Assembly: GCA_900472625.1 (NCBI GenBank)
Contig: UCIT01000017.1
Span: 62,001 to 126,000, forward strand
Reading direction: 5' to 3'
Origin: Hyphomicrobiales bacterium
Lineage (GTDB): Bacteria > Pseudomonadota > Alphaproteobacteria > Rhizobiales > Rhizobiaceae
Length of the DNA: 64,000 bases
Each line of letters starts with the position of its first letter. Positions within the stretch are counted from its first letter, which is position 1. The position numbers and the translations under genes were made by a program. The notes below the pieces were generated by a model. That model saw nothing but the letters and a program-made list of their open reading frames with translations, was not told the DNA's origin and did not search any database. Shown in pieces: positions 33,967-43,430 of the stretch.

Positions 33967-36900
33967 TCAGTATCGGCCTTGCAGCGTCGCCTTGACGGTG
34001 TGGCTCGAAGCCTGGCTTCCGAATGCACCACCGTAAGTCAGCGCAAGCGAGATTGACTGGCTGAGTTTCATGTCGATGCCGGCGTCAACGACGGCCGCAT
34101 CGGATTCGAGTGGCGTTCCAGCCACCGAAAAAGCATCGCCACCAGAGAAGGCAACGGTCGAAGTGGAATCCAAGTCACCCATAGCATGGCGCCAGCCAAC
34201 CGATGCGTGCCATATTGCTGGCGCCAGCGGCGTCTGCCACTCGCCCTGCGCGCGGGCACCCAATGTTGCGAAGGTCACAGCCGCCCGCTCAACATCACCA
34301 GTCAGAGCCGCCGCACCGCCGCTTTCCGAAAAACCATTCGTGCGGCTGGCGACGTAGGCCACATTGGCAAAGGGCTCGAAGCGGACGTTATTTCGATCGA
34401 ACGCGTAGGCTAGTTCACTGTATATCTGGGCGGAATTTGCACGATAATTGGCGCTTAACGCATCGGAATAGGTGCCGAAGGCAACGCTTCTCGCCGTCGA
34501 GATATCGTGCAGTGTATAGATCGCTCCCATCCGCAAGGCAACCGGACCCCATTGATTGCCCCCATACAGGCCGACGCTGTAGTCATCACTGGTCCCCGAA
34601 GCGGATGACTGCGTGAAGCGGCTGCGGCCATAGCCGCTGAGTACACCCAGCTGCCAGTCGGACCCAGGAAATGCCGCATCGACACCGAACACAAAACCAC
34701 CGGTACGGCTGATCGTCTGATAATAGTTTCCCGCACTGCCATCTGCCTGCGACCAGCCGCCGTAAACCTGCCCCCACAGACGCGCGCCATCGGTCGATGG
34801 ATCGGTCAATATCGCTTCGGTCGCAACGGCCGCCGGCATCCGGCGGTCTCCGACCGCATCGCCGTATGCGAGCGCGGAACTGGTGTATGACGACCGCGAG
34901 GCCTGCCAGTTCCCGCCGACGTTTCCGGCAATGGCACGAAGCCGATCAATTCCGATATCGCGCAGGAAACGACTATTGTCGAAGGTCATGCTGGAAACCG
35001 ACGCGTGCAAATCCCCTGCCAGCTGCTGAAATGCCTGTCTGGCCTCCCCGGCATCCAACACCGCAACGGCATCATAGACCACGTTCGCAGCGCCGAGGCT
35101 TTCAACGGCATTTGCCGCAGCACTCTGGTTTGCGCTGGTGCTGACCTCGGAAAATGCAACATCGTTGCGCTGCAGGCTAAGGCTCGCGCTATTCGATGCG
35201 TAGTCGATGATCGGGTCTACGAAGGCGTAGTCGGATAGCACGCTGTCGAATACGCCGGAGACGTTTCCCGTGGCCGAAAAGAGCTCATAGCTTGTAAAGG
35301 CTTGCAAGCCGGCCCCAAGCAGCGACAGCGTGCCACCATTCAAGGTTACCGATCCTGTTACCGAAATCAGGTCACTTGAACTTGCCGAGGCTTCGTAGAG
35401 GTAGGTGGAGCCGCTTTCCAATGTCAGATCGCCGTCAATCGTTAGCGTTCCGATACCGCCATCACCGGGAGATATCGTTCCGCCGGCATCAACAACCGTC
35501 GACCCGACGGTTCCAGTACCGCCGAGCAGCCCGTAGCCGCGGACCGACAAGCTTCCGCCAAGCGTTCCGTCGACCAGCAGGCTTCCTCCCGATACAGTCG
35601 TGGCGCCAGCAAAGCCCGCGGAATCGCCAGTGAACACGACGTCGCCGGCCGCCACATAGATTGATCCGTCGCCATCGATGTCAGCGCCAAGCGTTTGCAC
35701 GTCGCCGCCGAAATTGAAGACCAACGCGCCGTCGCCAGAGCCAAAATGAATGGCATCGACATCGAGCGTCGCTGCCCCGGCAGCAGTCTGGCCAAGTGCA
35801 GCGCCGACATTGACAGTGCCCGTCGAACCGCCTTGTGCCGCGATGTAGAGCGCGTCAGCCGACAGCACCCCTCCGTCCGCAACGGTTACGGTTGCATCGC
35901 CACTGTTGCCAACGGTGAGATCCGCGCTTGTCTGCCATGTCGAGCCGGCACCGGTGACGTTCACCGAACCCGCGCTACCCGCGGCATTGCCAACGATGCT
36001 GCTCGTAGTGTCCACGGTCGCACCCAGGATGACATCGAGAGCGCCGGTCCCGGCATCACCGATAATCAGGAGACTGCTGTTGTTCCAGACGGAACCGCTA
36101 CCGGTGACGACAACAGACCCTTCCGAGTCGACCAGTCGCCCGAGAAAGCCGTTGGTGCTGGTCAAACTACCAGCCGCCGAGATGGCTACCGTGCCCGAAG
36201 CACCTGCCGCGTCACCGACCACGAGATCACCGTCAACATCCCAACTTGAGCCGGAGCCCGATATCAGGACTCGTCCATCACCACCAGCATTGCTGCCTAG
36301 ATAAGCGTCTCCGGTTGAAACGCTGCCACCTGCCAGCACTTTCAGTGATGCCACGCCGTCGACGCCGGCAAAGAAGTCGCCGCCGATGTCGAGAAGACTT
36401 CCGGTACCGGTCACCACCGCCGAACCCGTCGAGTTCGAGCCTTCGCCGAGCCATGCCTCCGCGGCAGTGACCGTCGCTCCCCCTGAAATGGTGACGTTCC
36501 CTGATCCAAGGCCGCCCAGCGTCAGGCCGGTGGCGAGGTCCCAGGCTGAACCTGTGCCGTCAACGGTGACAAAGCCTGCCGCATCTTCCGCATCGCCCAC
36601 GATAGCGGCATCGCTGACGACGTGGCCGCCAGTGCTAATGTCGAGCGTACCGGATCCGTCAGCGCCAATGGTGTCTGTCCGATCTCCACCGACCAGCAGC
36701 GCGCCCGTGGTCCACAGTGACCCGCTTCCACCGACCGTGACAAGGCCGGTGGAATGAAGTCCGATGATAGCGCTGCCGCTTGAGACCGTCGCCGCAGAGT
36801 AGACCGACAGTGCGCCGTCGCTGCCAGCGCCAACGGTCAGCAGGCCACTATTGTCCCACGCCGAGCCGAGCCCAGAAAGCGTAACGGAGCCGGTACCGAC

Positions 36901-37677
36901 AGCACCGCCTAGGCCAATCGTCGCGCTGTCGCTGCTCAGGCTGCCGCCAGTCGAGACCGTCAGCGTGCCGGTTCCATCGGCACCGATAGTCAGATCTCCG
37001 TCGATGATCCAGGCGCTTCCCGATCCCGAAATCGAAGCGCTTCCAGTCGAGCCGAGAGCATAGCCAAGCGTCGCATCACCGGCAACAGAGGTTCCGCCTG
37101 CCGTGAGTTCGAATGTGCCACGGCCTTCATAGCCAATGAAAATGTTGCCTGTGTTTGATAGGGATGAAGTGCCGCTGACCGTTAGGCTCCCGTTCCCCGT
37201 GGCATCATAGCCCAGATAGATCGCGCCAGTGCCAATGTACTGACTGCCTGAAACCAGCGCCAGGCTGCCGGTTCCCGCATCGCCGACGATCAGCGTTCCG
37301 TCGTTGTCCCAGATGGCGTCGCTGCCAACGAGTTCGATTGTTCCGACGGCATCGACGTTTGCACCGAGAACAGCTGATGTCGTCTCCAGCCGGTCCATAA
37401 CCGAAACCGCGCCCGCGCCATCATAGCCGACAATCAGGTCCGCCGCCGCCGCGCCGGTGTTCACCATCACGGTCTGCGAGGTCTGATCGATCAACACGGA
37501 ATCACCCGACGAAGGGATTGAGCCCGCGGGAAGCCAATTGTTGGGATTGGACCAGCTGTTGCCGGACGCGCCGGACCACGAAAGCGAGGCCGAAGCTGCG
37601 AGATCAGGAGTCAGCAGGATGAACGAAGAGCAGATAAAAAGTGGAACGCGCAATGATGCATTTTTAGCCGCGGACAT
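33967..37677 (-). CDS. Autotransporter (type Va) with tandem beta-helix repeats
   Basis: The 1236-aa protein has an N-terminal export signal (about 8-30, FICSSFILLTPDLAASA). The passenger (about 30-700) is built from roughly ten repeats of about 50 residues. Each starts G-(S/T)-G-S-x-W-x-x-x-G and contains LxVGxxGxGxLxVxxGGxV, typical of beta-helix adhesins. The C-terminal autotransporter domain (about 960-1236) ends in aromatic residue Tyr (LQGRY), the usual barrel end. It should be displayed on or released from the outer membrane; the ligand is unknown. It converges on the DUF882 gene. Confidence 0.85.
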   Translation of the reverse strand: MSAAKNASLRVPLFICSSFILLTPDLAASASLSWSGASGNSWSNPNNWLPAGSIPSSGDSVLIDQTSQTVMVNTGAAAADLIVGYDGAGAVSVMDRLETTSAVLGANVDAVGTIELVGSDAIWDNDGTLIVGDAGTGSLALVSGSQYIGTGAIYLGYDATGNGSLTVSGTSSLSNTGNIFIGYEGRGTFELTAGGTSVAGDATLGYALGSTGSASISGSGSAWIIDGDLTIGADGTGTLTVSTGGSLSSDSATIGLGGAVGTGSVTLSGLGSAWDNSGLLTVGAGSDGALSVYSAATVSSGSAIIGLHSTGLVTVGGSGSLWTTGALLVGGDRTDTIGADGSGTLDISTGGHVVSDAAIVGDAEDAAGFVTVDGTGSAWDLATGLTLGGLGSGNVTISGGATVTAAEAWLGEGSNSTGSAVVTGTGSLLDIGGDFFAGVDGVASLKVLAGGSVSTGDAYLGSNAGGDGRVLISGSGSSWDVDGDLVVGDAAGASGTVAISAAGSLTSTNGFLGRLVDSEGSVVVTGSGSVWNNSSLLIIGDAGTGALDVILGATVDTTSSIVGNAAGSAGSVNVTGAGSTWQTSADLTVGNSGDATVTVADGGVLSADALYIAAQGGSTGTVNVGAALGQTAAGAATLDVDAIHFGSGDGALVFNFGGDVQTLGADIDGDGSIYVAAGDVVFTGDSAGFAGATTVSGGSLLVDGTLGGSLSVRGYGLLGGTGTVGSTVVDAGGTISPGDGGIGTLTIDGDLTLESGSTYLYEASASSSDLISVTGSVTLNGGTLSLLGAGLQAFTSYELFSATGNVSGVFDSVLSDYAFVDPIIDYASNSASLSLQRNDVAFSEVSTSANQSAAANAVESLGAANVVYDAVAVLDAGEARQAFQQLAGDLHASVSSMTFDNSRFLRDIGIDRLRAIAGNVGGNWQASRSSYTSSALAYGDAVGDRRMPAAVATEAILTDPSTDGARLWGQVYGGWSQADGSAGNYYQTISRTGGFVFGVDAAFPGSDWQLGVLSGYGRSRFTQSSASGTSDDYSVGLYGGNQWGPVALRMGAIYTLHDISTARSVAFGTYSDALSANYRANSAQIYSELAYAFDRNNVRFEPFANVAYVASRTNGFSESGGAAALTGDVERAAVTFATLGARAQGEWQTPLAPAIWHASVGWRHAMGDLDSTSTVAFSGGDAFSVAGTPLESDAAVVDAGIDMKLSQSISLALTYGGAFGSQASSHTVKATLQGRY

Positions 37678-37691
37678 GGAATTTTCTACCC

Positions 37692-37710
37692 CTGCAACCT
37701 CATATTGCAG
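37692..37710. promoter_or_regulatory. Small inverted repeat upstream of the autotransporter
   Basis: CTGCAA (37692-37697), seven bases, TTGCAG (37705-37710), 15 bases before the start codon. It might be an operator or an mRNA hairpin near the ribosome binding site; no regulator is assigned. Confidence 0.3.
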
Positions 37711-37812
37711 CGATAGAACTATGACAATTATGGTTAATGATCAGTTAAATTGTAAGGGTAAGCTCATCAAATGATTGCATATTCTTTCAAACGGTCGGTC
37801 GGCACACGTTGT

Positions 37813-38727
37813 TCACACCCCGCCGACAAACCGCAGAGCGCGACAGAGTAAAGCGGTCACGACAGTTGCATGATCTTCATCGTCTCCCACCTCGAATTTG
37901 ATCTTCGATCGATCGTCGAGGACGGCGCCGATCTGCCCCGCCATCTCGCGTGCGTTATCGATCATCCGACGCCGTTGGCGCACCAGGTGATAGCGATCGC
38001 TGAAGCTTTCAGCCGCCTGCCACGGCGCAACCTCCTGCTCCCACTGACCGACGCCCATGTAGATGCGGAGCGCCTTCTGAATGCTGCCAAGCGATCCAAC
38101 AGACTGCGACAGTCCCGCCCGGTCCCACCATATCGACGGGCTGAAACAGATATAGCCCGCAAACATCCCGGGATACTGTGTCAGCAAATCGAGGACGAAA
38201 TAGCCGGCTAGGGAGTGGCCGAGCAGAATGCGGCGTGCCGGGTCGGCATGGTAATTCTGCTGGATATGGGACTGAAGCTGGTCTCGTATAAATGCGACAA
38301 AGGCCGCCTGGCCACCGTGGGCTCCCTTCGGCTGATCCGGCAGAGCGCTTTCGTCGGGGGAACAGCGCGTCAGATCAAATTGACGACGATCGAGATTGTA
38401 GGCCTGCGTATCGGGATAGCCGATACCGACGACGATGGATGGAGAAATGCCTGTCGCCCTAGCCTTGCGGGAAGCGCGCTTGACCGTTTCAGCGACGACA
38501 ATGAAATCCGAATTCGCATCCAGCACATAGACCACAGGAAAACCGGATGCCGGCGCTTCGGCATCCGGCACATGAACGAATATATCGTAGACAAGCCCGG
38601 TAGCCGCGGAGCGTTGCTGAAACGTCGTATAGCCTGGCATCGCCAGAATGCCCGCTCGCTGCTCGTGTTTCGACTGTGGCTGCATATCTTCGCTCATCCG
38701 CCTGCGTTTCAACTTCTGGCGCACCAT
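37813..38727 (-). CDS. Siderophore esterase-like alpha/beta hydrolase (IroE/Fes-like)
   Basis: The 304-aa protein has a GHSLAG nucleophile elbow (Ser172), a strand-turn segment VVYVLDANSDF and a C-terminal DDEDHATVV that supplies the catalytic His. These are features of the COG2819 family that includes ferric-enterobactin and salmochelin esterases. It lies 50 bases downstream of the siderophore-binding-protein gene, in the same operon as a TonB receptor. It would open the siderophore to release iron (inference from context). Starts at 38727, 38697 and 38685 are all possible. Confidence 0.75.
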   Translation of the reverse strand: MVRQKLKRRRMSEDMQPQSKHEQRAGILAMPGYTTFQQRSAATGLVYDIFVHVPDAEAPASGFPVVYVLDANSDFIVVAETVKRASRKARATGISPSIVVGIGYPDTQAYNLDRRQFDLTRCSPDESALPDQPKGAHGGQAAFVAFIRDQLQSHIQQNYHADPARRILLGHSLAGYFVLDLLTQYPGMFAGYICFSPSIWWDRAGLSQSVGSLGSIQKALRIYMGVGQWEQEVAPWQAAESFSDRYHLVRQRRRMIDNAREMAGQIGAVLDDRSKIKFEVGDDEDHATVVTALLCRALRFVGGV

Positions 38728-38777
38728 ACCCGCCTACGAACCCTGATGGTGTCGCTCATGCATTGGGCACGCAATCG

Positions 38778-39956
38778 TCATTCAGTCCAGTAGGCCCCGG
38801 TCAGCGGCACCGCCATGAAACGGTTCAGGCCCTGCCGCACCCTCTCGATATCGTCATCGGAAAAGAGCTCCGGATGCACCCATCTGGCGATCAGTTCAAG
38901 CGCCAGATGGTCGAGCGGCGAGTTGAACAGTTGTTGTGATATCCCGTGAATATTACCATTTGCGATCGCCGGAAGAGCGGAAAATCCCGGCCGCGCCAGT
39001 AGGCGGTCCATCGAACTCTTCGTATCGCCCGGGCTGAAATGCGGACCGATCAGCAGGCCGCTCCGCTTCTCCATGTATTGACCACCACTGGCGATATAGA
39101 TGTCCGGCTTTGAGGCGATGACATATTCAAGGCTTATCTGCCCGAAAGGCTTGTCTTTCAGGACAACGCCGATGTTCTGGCCGCCGGCAAAATCGATGAA
39201 CTTTCCTATGTTCCCAGAACCGGGCGAATTGCAGCATGGCTCGCTACTTGAGGCGTGTGTTTCCACGAAAACGTTTGGCCGAGGCGATAAGGCCGCCGCC
39301 GCAATCGTCTGCGACAGCGACTGCCTCTGCGCCTGACGAAACGCCACGACCTGTTGCGCGCGTTGCTCGCTGCCGATCGCCCTGCCAAGGAGCAGCAGGC
39401 TGGCATCGGTGTTGGCGAAGGGATCGGCGGTGAAATCGACGAAGATCACCGGTATTCCCGCCTCGCTCAGTTGTTCAAGCTGCTCCTCGGCGGGATGGGA
39501 ATAAAGCGACAGAACAACGAGGTCGGGTTTGGCCGCCACAAGCTGCTCAACCGCCAGATCCTGCGTATTGCTCGTCGATCGCGGCAGCTTGTCGATCGCG
39601 GAAAACTTTTTCAGATACTCCCCATAAAGCTCCTGCCCGAAACGGCCGACGTCATGTGGCCACGCAGCGACGAGGGCAACCGGATCGTCGCTGAGAAACG
39701 ACAGCGCGATGATCAGCCGCCCATCATCGACCACCAGATGCCTGGCGGGATTGGCAAGGATGACATTGCGTCCCTTCAAGTCCGTCAGGGCAACCTCGGC
39801 ACGCGCGACACACGGCATAGCAATCAGCATCAATGCAATCAGCATGCCCGCCTTAGCGCCTCTGCCGTGCCACCTGCACTGAGCAACGCTTCGGATACGG
39901 CCGATTAAGTTGCCAATCCGGCCTCGCCCGATCTCGAATTTCGCTCTGTCGAACAT
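38778..39956 (-). CDS. Iron-siderophore ABC transporter substrate-binding protein (FecB/FepB type)
   Basis: The protein is 392 aa. After an N-terminal hydrophobic export segment (MLIALMLIAMPCVARA, about 37-52) comes the class III periplasmic binding-protein fold, with the AAKPDLVVLSLYSHP and YVIASKPDIYIASGG segments typical of this family. The start at 39956 is supported by AAGGATC six bases upstream. It sits 29 bases after the TonB receptor gene. Oddly, no permease or ATPase follows, so it must feed a transporter encoded elsewhere. Confidence 0.8.
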   Translation of the reverse strand: MFDRAKFEIGRGRIGNLIGRIRSVAQCRWHGRGAKAGMLIALMLIAMPCVARAEVALTDLKGRNVILANPARHLVVDDGRLIIALSFLSDDPVALVAAWPHDVGRFGQELYGEYLKKFSAIDKLPRSTSNTQDLAVEQLVAAKPDLVVLSLYSHPAEEQLEQLSEAGIPVIFVDFTADPFANTDASLLLLGRAIGSEQRAQQVVAFRQAQRQSLSQTIAAAALSPRPNVFVETHASSSEPCCNSPGSGNIGKFIDFAGGQNIGVVLKDKPFGQISLEYVIASKPDIYIASGGQYMEKRSGLLIGPHFSPGDTKSSMDRLLARPGFSALPAIANGNIHGISQQLFNSPLDHLALELIARWVHPELFSDDDIERVRQGLNRFMAVPLTGAYWTE

Positions 39957-39985
39957 GTCAGATCCTTCGCTGTAGCAAGCGTCGC

Positions 39986-42211
39986 TCACCATTTGTAGGC
40001 GAGCGTTGCCGTGATCGTGCGTCCCGTGCCGTAGAAGCACTGGGCGGACGACGCGCATGCGGCGACATATTCCTTGTTGAAGAGATTGGTGACGTTGACG
40101 GCACCCGTCAGGCCCTTGAGCTTAGGATCATTCACGCCGAAATCGTAGTGGATGGCGGCGTCAAAGAGCGCGTAGGCTGGAACTTTCATCGCGTCGGTAT
40201 TCGTCGTATCGCCGTAGGTGCTGCCGATATAGCGAACGCCGCCACCGAAGCCAAGACCGGCAAGCTTTCCAGCGTCGAGCGTATAGTCAGCCCAAAGGCT
40301 TGCCATGTGTTCGGGCGCGCCGACCGGGGTCTTTCCAAGGTTGGTGGTGTTGCTCTTGGTGACTTCGATATCGTTGTACGAGTAGGCGGCATTGAGGGTG
40401 AGATTGTCGTTCAGGGCAAACTTGGCACCAAGCTCGACGCCGCGCGAGCGGACCTCGCCGGTCTGCGTCTGGCAGGTGGTCGCACTGCAACGCGTCAGCG
40501 TCGTGTTGGTGCTCGTATGCAGCGTGTCGGTGGTCAGCACGTTTTGCTGCGTGAGATCATAGAGCGCTACGGTGAAGAGCGCATCGAGATTGGCAGGCTG
40601 ATACTTGATGCCGACTTCATACTGCTGTCCGGTCGTGGGCTTGAAGCTCGTGCCACCATAGCCGGTACCCGTCGTCGGATCGAATGAGGTGGCATAGCTG
40701 GCATAGGGCGTCACGCCATTGTCGAACTGGTAGAGCAAACCGGCCTTCCAGGTGAACGCGCTGTCTGTTGCTCCCGAGTTTGTCTGTGCCCCCGAGGCAA
40801 GCGTCGTCGTTGTATTTTCGATCGTTGACCAGTCCTGCCGGCCAGCCAGGATGAATGCCCAGTTATCAAGCTTCATCTGATCCTGAATATAGACGCCCGT
40901 CTGGCGGCGCGACTGATCCTGATGGCCAGTCAGCGTAACATTCGGCGCGGCCTCATAAACGGGATTGAGGAAGTTGAGATAGGTGGTAGCGCCATTTCCG
41001 TAGGTCGAGTCAGCACCCAGTTGCTGGTAGTCGAGCCCCATCAGCAGCGTGTGTTCGAGCTGACCGGTCTTGAATTCGGCCTGCGCCTGGTTGTCGATCG
41101 CCAGCGCATTGAACTGTTCGATGTAGTGGGTCGATTGGCGCGAAAGGCATAGATAGGCAACACCGCCGCAATTGGCCGCCGTTGCCCACCCGCCGCTCGG
41201 CAATACCGAGTAGGCTTTGAACTCGCTTTCGCTGTGCATGTAGCGCAGGTTCTGGCGAAGGGTCCATGTGTCGTCGAGACGCTGCTCAAACTCGTATCCG
41301 AGCGTCGCCTGCGTACGCTCGAAGTTGTTGTAGTTCGAATTGCCGCTGAAGAAGTCGTAAGGGATCTGACCGTTGGGGTTCTGTTGCAACGTGCCGAGGG
41401 CAGGCATCCAGTTGGTCAGCGCCGCGTTCGGATCACGGGTGTAGGTGGCCTTTACCGTCAGTTTCGTGTCGTTATCAGGCGCCCATGTGACCGACGGCGC
41501 GATCGCCACACGCTGGCTGTCCGAATAGTCGAAGCCGAGATTGTACAAGCTTCCGACGCCGGTCAACCGGTAGAGCAACGCGTCGTTTCCATCGACCGGG
41601 CCAGTGAAGTCGAACGCGGCTTCGGCGCGGCCGTTGTTGCCGAAGCGCGTCAGCACCTCGTTCGATGCTTCCGCCTCAGGTTCCTTGCTGACGAGATTGA
41701 CCAAACCGCCCGGATTGCCCGAACCATAGAGCACGGAGGCCGGCCCGCGCGTAATATCAATGCGCTCGCGTAGATAGGGATCCACGGATGGCACATTGTA
41801 ATTGATGCCCGTCGGCAGCCGCAATCCGTCCCAGTAATGGATATAGTTGGCGTTGCCGCCGAAACCGCCGAAGCCGCGAATGAACACGCTGTCGAAGCGG
41901 TCACCGGGCCTCGATCCCGTCGTCACACCCGGTTCATAGCGCAGTGCAGCGGCAACGCTGGTCGCCGCGCGCTTTGCGATATCGTCTTTGGTGACCACGG
42001 ATACCGACTGAGGCGTCTCTGCCAGCGGCGTATCGGTCTTGGTTCCGGCCCTTGAGCGCTTGGCGATGGGCCCCTTTTCCTTCGCGTCCTTGGCGGTGAT
42101 CGTGATCTTCTGCAGATCTGTCGCCGCCGGCTCCTGCGCATTTGCGGCTGTGCCCCCCAGGAAAGTCTGCGCCACGGCGGCGACGCCCAGAAGAATTCGA
42201 ATAGAAACCAT
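39986..42211 (-). CDS. TonB-dependent siderophore receptor
   Basis: The 741-aa protein has a signal peptide (about 1-25, ending TAANAQ), a TonB box-like ITITAKD (about 35), a plug domain with DRFDSVFIRGFGG and RIDITRGPASVLYGSGNPGG, and a beta-barrel ending LAYKW. It imports ferric siderophores across the outer membrane using TonB energy. The start has GAGAGG five bases upstream. It is first in the operon receptor, binding protein, esterase, divergent from a PchR-like AraC activator with a candidate iron operator between them. Confidence 0.9.
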   Translation of the reverse strand: MVSIRILLGVAAVAQTFLGGTAANAQEPAATDLQKITITAKDAKEKGPIAKRSRAGTKTDTPLAETPQSVSVVTKDDIAKRAATSVAAALRYEPGVTTGSRPGDRFDSVFIRGFGGFGGNANYIHYWDGLRLPTGINYNVPSVDPYLRERIDITRGPASVLYGSGNPGGLVNLVSKEPEAEASNEVLTRFGNNGRAEAAFDFTGPVDGNDALLYRLTGVGSLYNLGFDYSDSQRVAIAPSVTWAPDNDTKLTVKATYTRDPNAALTNWMPALGTLQQNPNGQIPYDFFSGNSNYNNFERTQATLGYEFEQRLDDTWTLRQNLRYMHSESEFKAYSVLPSGGWATAANCGGVAYLCLSRQSTHYIEQFNALAIDNQAQAEFKTGQLEHTLLMGLDYQQLGADSTYGNGATTYLNFLNPVYEAAPNVTLTGHQDQSRRQTGVYIQDQMKLDNWAFILAGRQDWSTIENTTTTLASGAQTNSGATDSAFTWKAGLLYQFDNGVTPYASYATSFDPTTGTGYGGTSFKPTTGQQYEVGIKYQPANLDALFTVALYDLTQQNVLTTDTLHTSTNTTLTRCSATTCQTQTGEVRSRGVELGAKFALNDNLTLNAAYSYNDIEVTKSNTTNLGKTPVGAPEHMASLWADYTLDAGKLAGLGFGGGVRYIGSTYGDTTNTDAMKVPAYALFDAAIHYDFGVNDPKLKGLTGAVNVTNLFNKEYVAACASSAQCFYGTGRTITATLAYKW

Positions 42212-42285
42212 AATGTCCTCTCAGTCACACTGCGCGTGGCATGCGGCGCCCAAATCTTCGCTGGGCATCGAGCCGGATTAAAATA

Positions 42286-42300
42286 TGATGGAATTAATCA
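42286..42300. promoter_or_regulatory. Candidate iron-responsive operator (TGA-N9-TCA)
   Basis: TGA (42286-42288) and TCA (42298-42300) are separated by nine bases and extend to ATGAT/ATCAT arms. This is the iron-responsive operator form recognised by RirA in rhizobia. It lies between the TonB receptor (start 42211) and the AraC activator (start 42346). Binding is inferred. Confidence 0.6.
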
Positions 42301-42345
42301 TGTTATGCCTTTATACGGATTGCTGAGCTGTCGGCCACCGCGAAC

Positions 42346-43404
42346 ATGTTTGGGAAAACCCCAATCTCGTTTGAAAAAACACACGATGGCGACGGAAAGC
42401 CTAGAGATGGGATCGCCCTGATGAATGCCCTTGTTAAAGCGCGGGATTTCTTCGACCACATGCAAAAGGAGAGCGGCTCGTTCCGGCTTCTCGCCTCGAA
42501 TATCGGCGGTGATGAGGCGGTGTTGCGCGGCCGTTTCCAGAAGACGCAGATCAGGCAGGGCCTGACCATGCATTATTCCGATGTGACCAATCTCTGCGAC
42601 CTCTCTACCGAAACCGAAGCGCCACCGCACCTGGGGATCAAACTGTTTTTTCAGGGCGGCGTCAGCGCCAGCATCGGCAATCAGGATATTCCCATGCCGT
42701 GCAGGCAATCCGGCTCAAGCCGCTGGTCGCCGTCGGCAACATTGTTTCACCAGAGCGAGCGCGAGGTCTTCCGCAGACAAGCCGCGATCGGTGATCGGGT
42801 CCGCAAGCTCACCATCAAGGTGTTTCCGGAATGGTTGGAATCGGGCGACGTGCTCGGCGGAACCGGCGCGGAGGCGTTAAGACAGTTCACGTCCAGCAGC
42901 CTTGCCGCCCGATCGTGGAGCCCGAGTGCTGCCCTGGTCTCACTGGCAGAGCAGGCTATCAGCCCACAAGCGTTCGAGCCCTATCTCGCCCGGCTCTACA
43001 TGGAAAGCCGTGTCCTCCAAATCATAGCGGAAGCGTTTTCGCAGCTGCGTGGCGGCCATGCCGAACCCGCGCGCCCCAGCCTCAACGCCATCGAGCGCCA
43101 GAGACTGCAGCGGGCTGAGGAGCTGCTGGCAAACGAGGGGGCGTCTCCCTCCGTCGATGTCATCGCCAGCGAAGTCGGCGTCAGCGTCAACACGTTGCAG
43201 CGCCTCTTCCACACAGCCTACGACACCACGGTGTTCCACTACGTCCGCACCCTCAAACTGAAGGAAGCACGCCAGGCGCTGGAAGCCGGCAATCTGACGA
43301 TCGCCCAGGCGGCCTTTGTCGCGGGATATTCCAGCCCCGCAAATTTCGCCACCGCCTTCAAGAGGGCCTATGGCTTCTCACCGAAGGATGCCCGCTCAAG
43401 GTAG
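42346..43404 (+). CDS. AraC family activator, PchR-like (siderophore uptake)
   Basis: The 352-aa protein is a large AraC protein with an N-terminal effector region (about 1-240) and a C-terminal double HTH (about 255-350). The HTH includes VDVIASEVGVSVNTLQRLFH and FVAGYSSPANFATAFKRAYG. The central FFQGGVSASIG-like stretch is reminiscent of PchR-type siderophore sensors. It is divergent from the TonB receptor and probably activates it when ferric siderophore is present (inference). The start is uncertain; ATG at 42421 is an alternative. Confidence 0.8.
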   Translation: MFGKTPISFEKTHDGDGKPRDGIALMNALVKARDFFDHMQKESGSFRLLASNIGGDEAVLRGRFQKTQIRQGLTMHYSDVTNLCDLSTETEAPPHLGIKLFFQGGVSASIGNQDIPMPCRQSGSSRWSPSATLFHQSEREVFRRQAAIGDRVRKLTIKVFPEWLESGDVLGGTGAEALRQFTSSSLAARSWSPSAALVSLAEQAISPQAFEPYLARLYMESRVLQIIAEAFSQLRGGHAEPARPSLNAIERQRLQRAEELLANEGASPSVDVIASEVGVSVNTLQRLFHTAYDTTVFHYVRTLKLKEARQALEAGNLTIAQAAFVAGYSSPANFATAFKRAYGFSPKDARSR

Positions 43405-43430
43405 CAGGACCATACCGGTGTCGTCGGTGA

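Noticed and set aside
33967..37677. Repeats considered as a CRISPR-like or tandem DNA array
   Set aside because: The periodicity is at the protein level within a clear autotransporter passenger; DNA units are not identical and there are no spacers.
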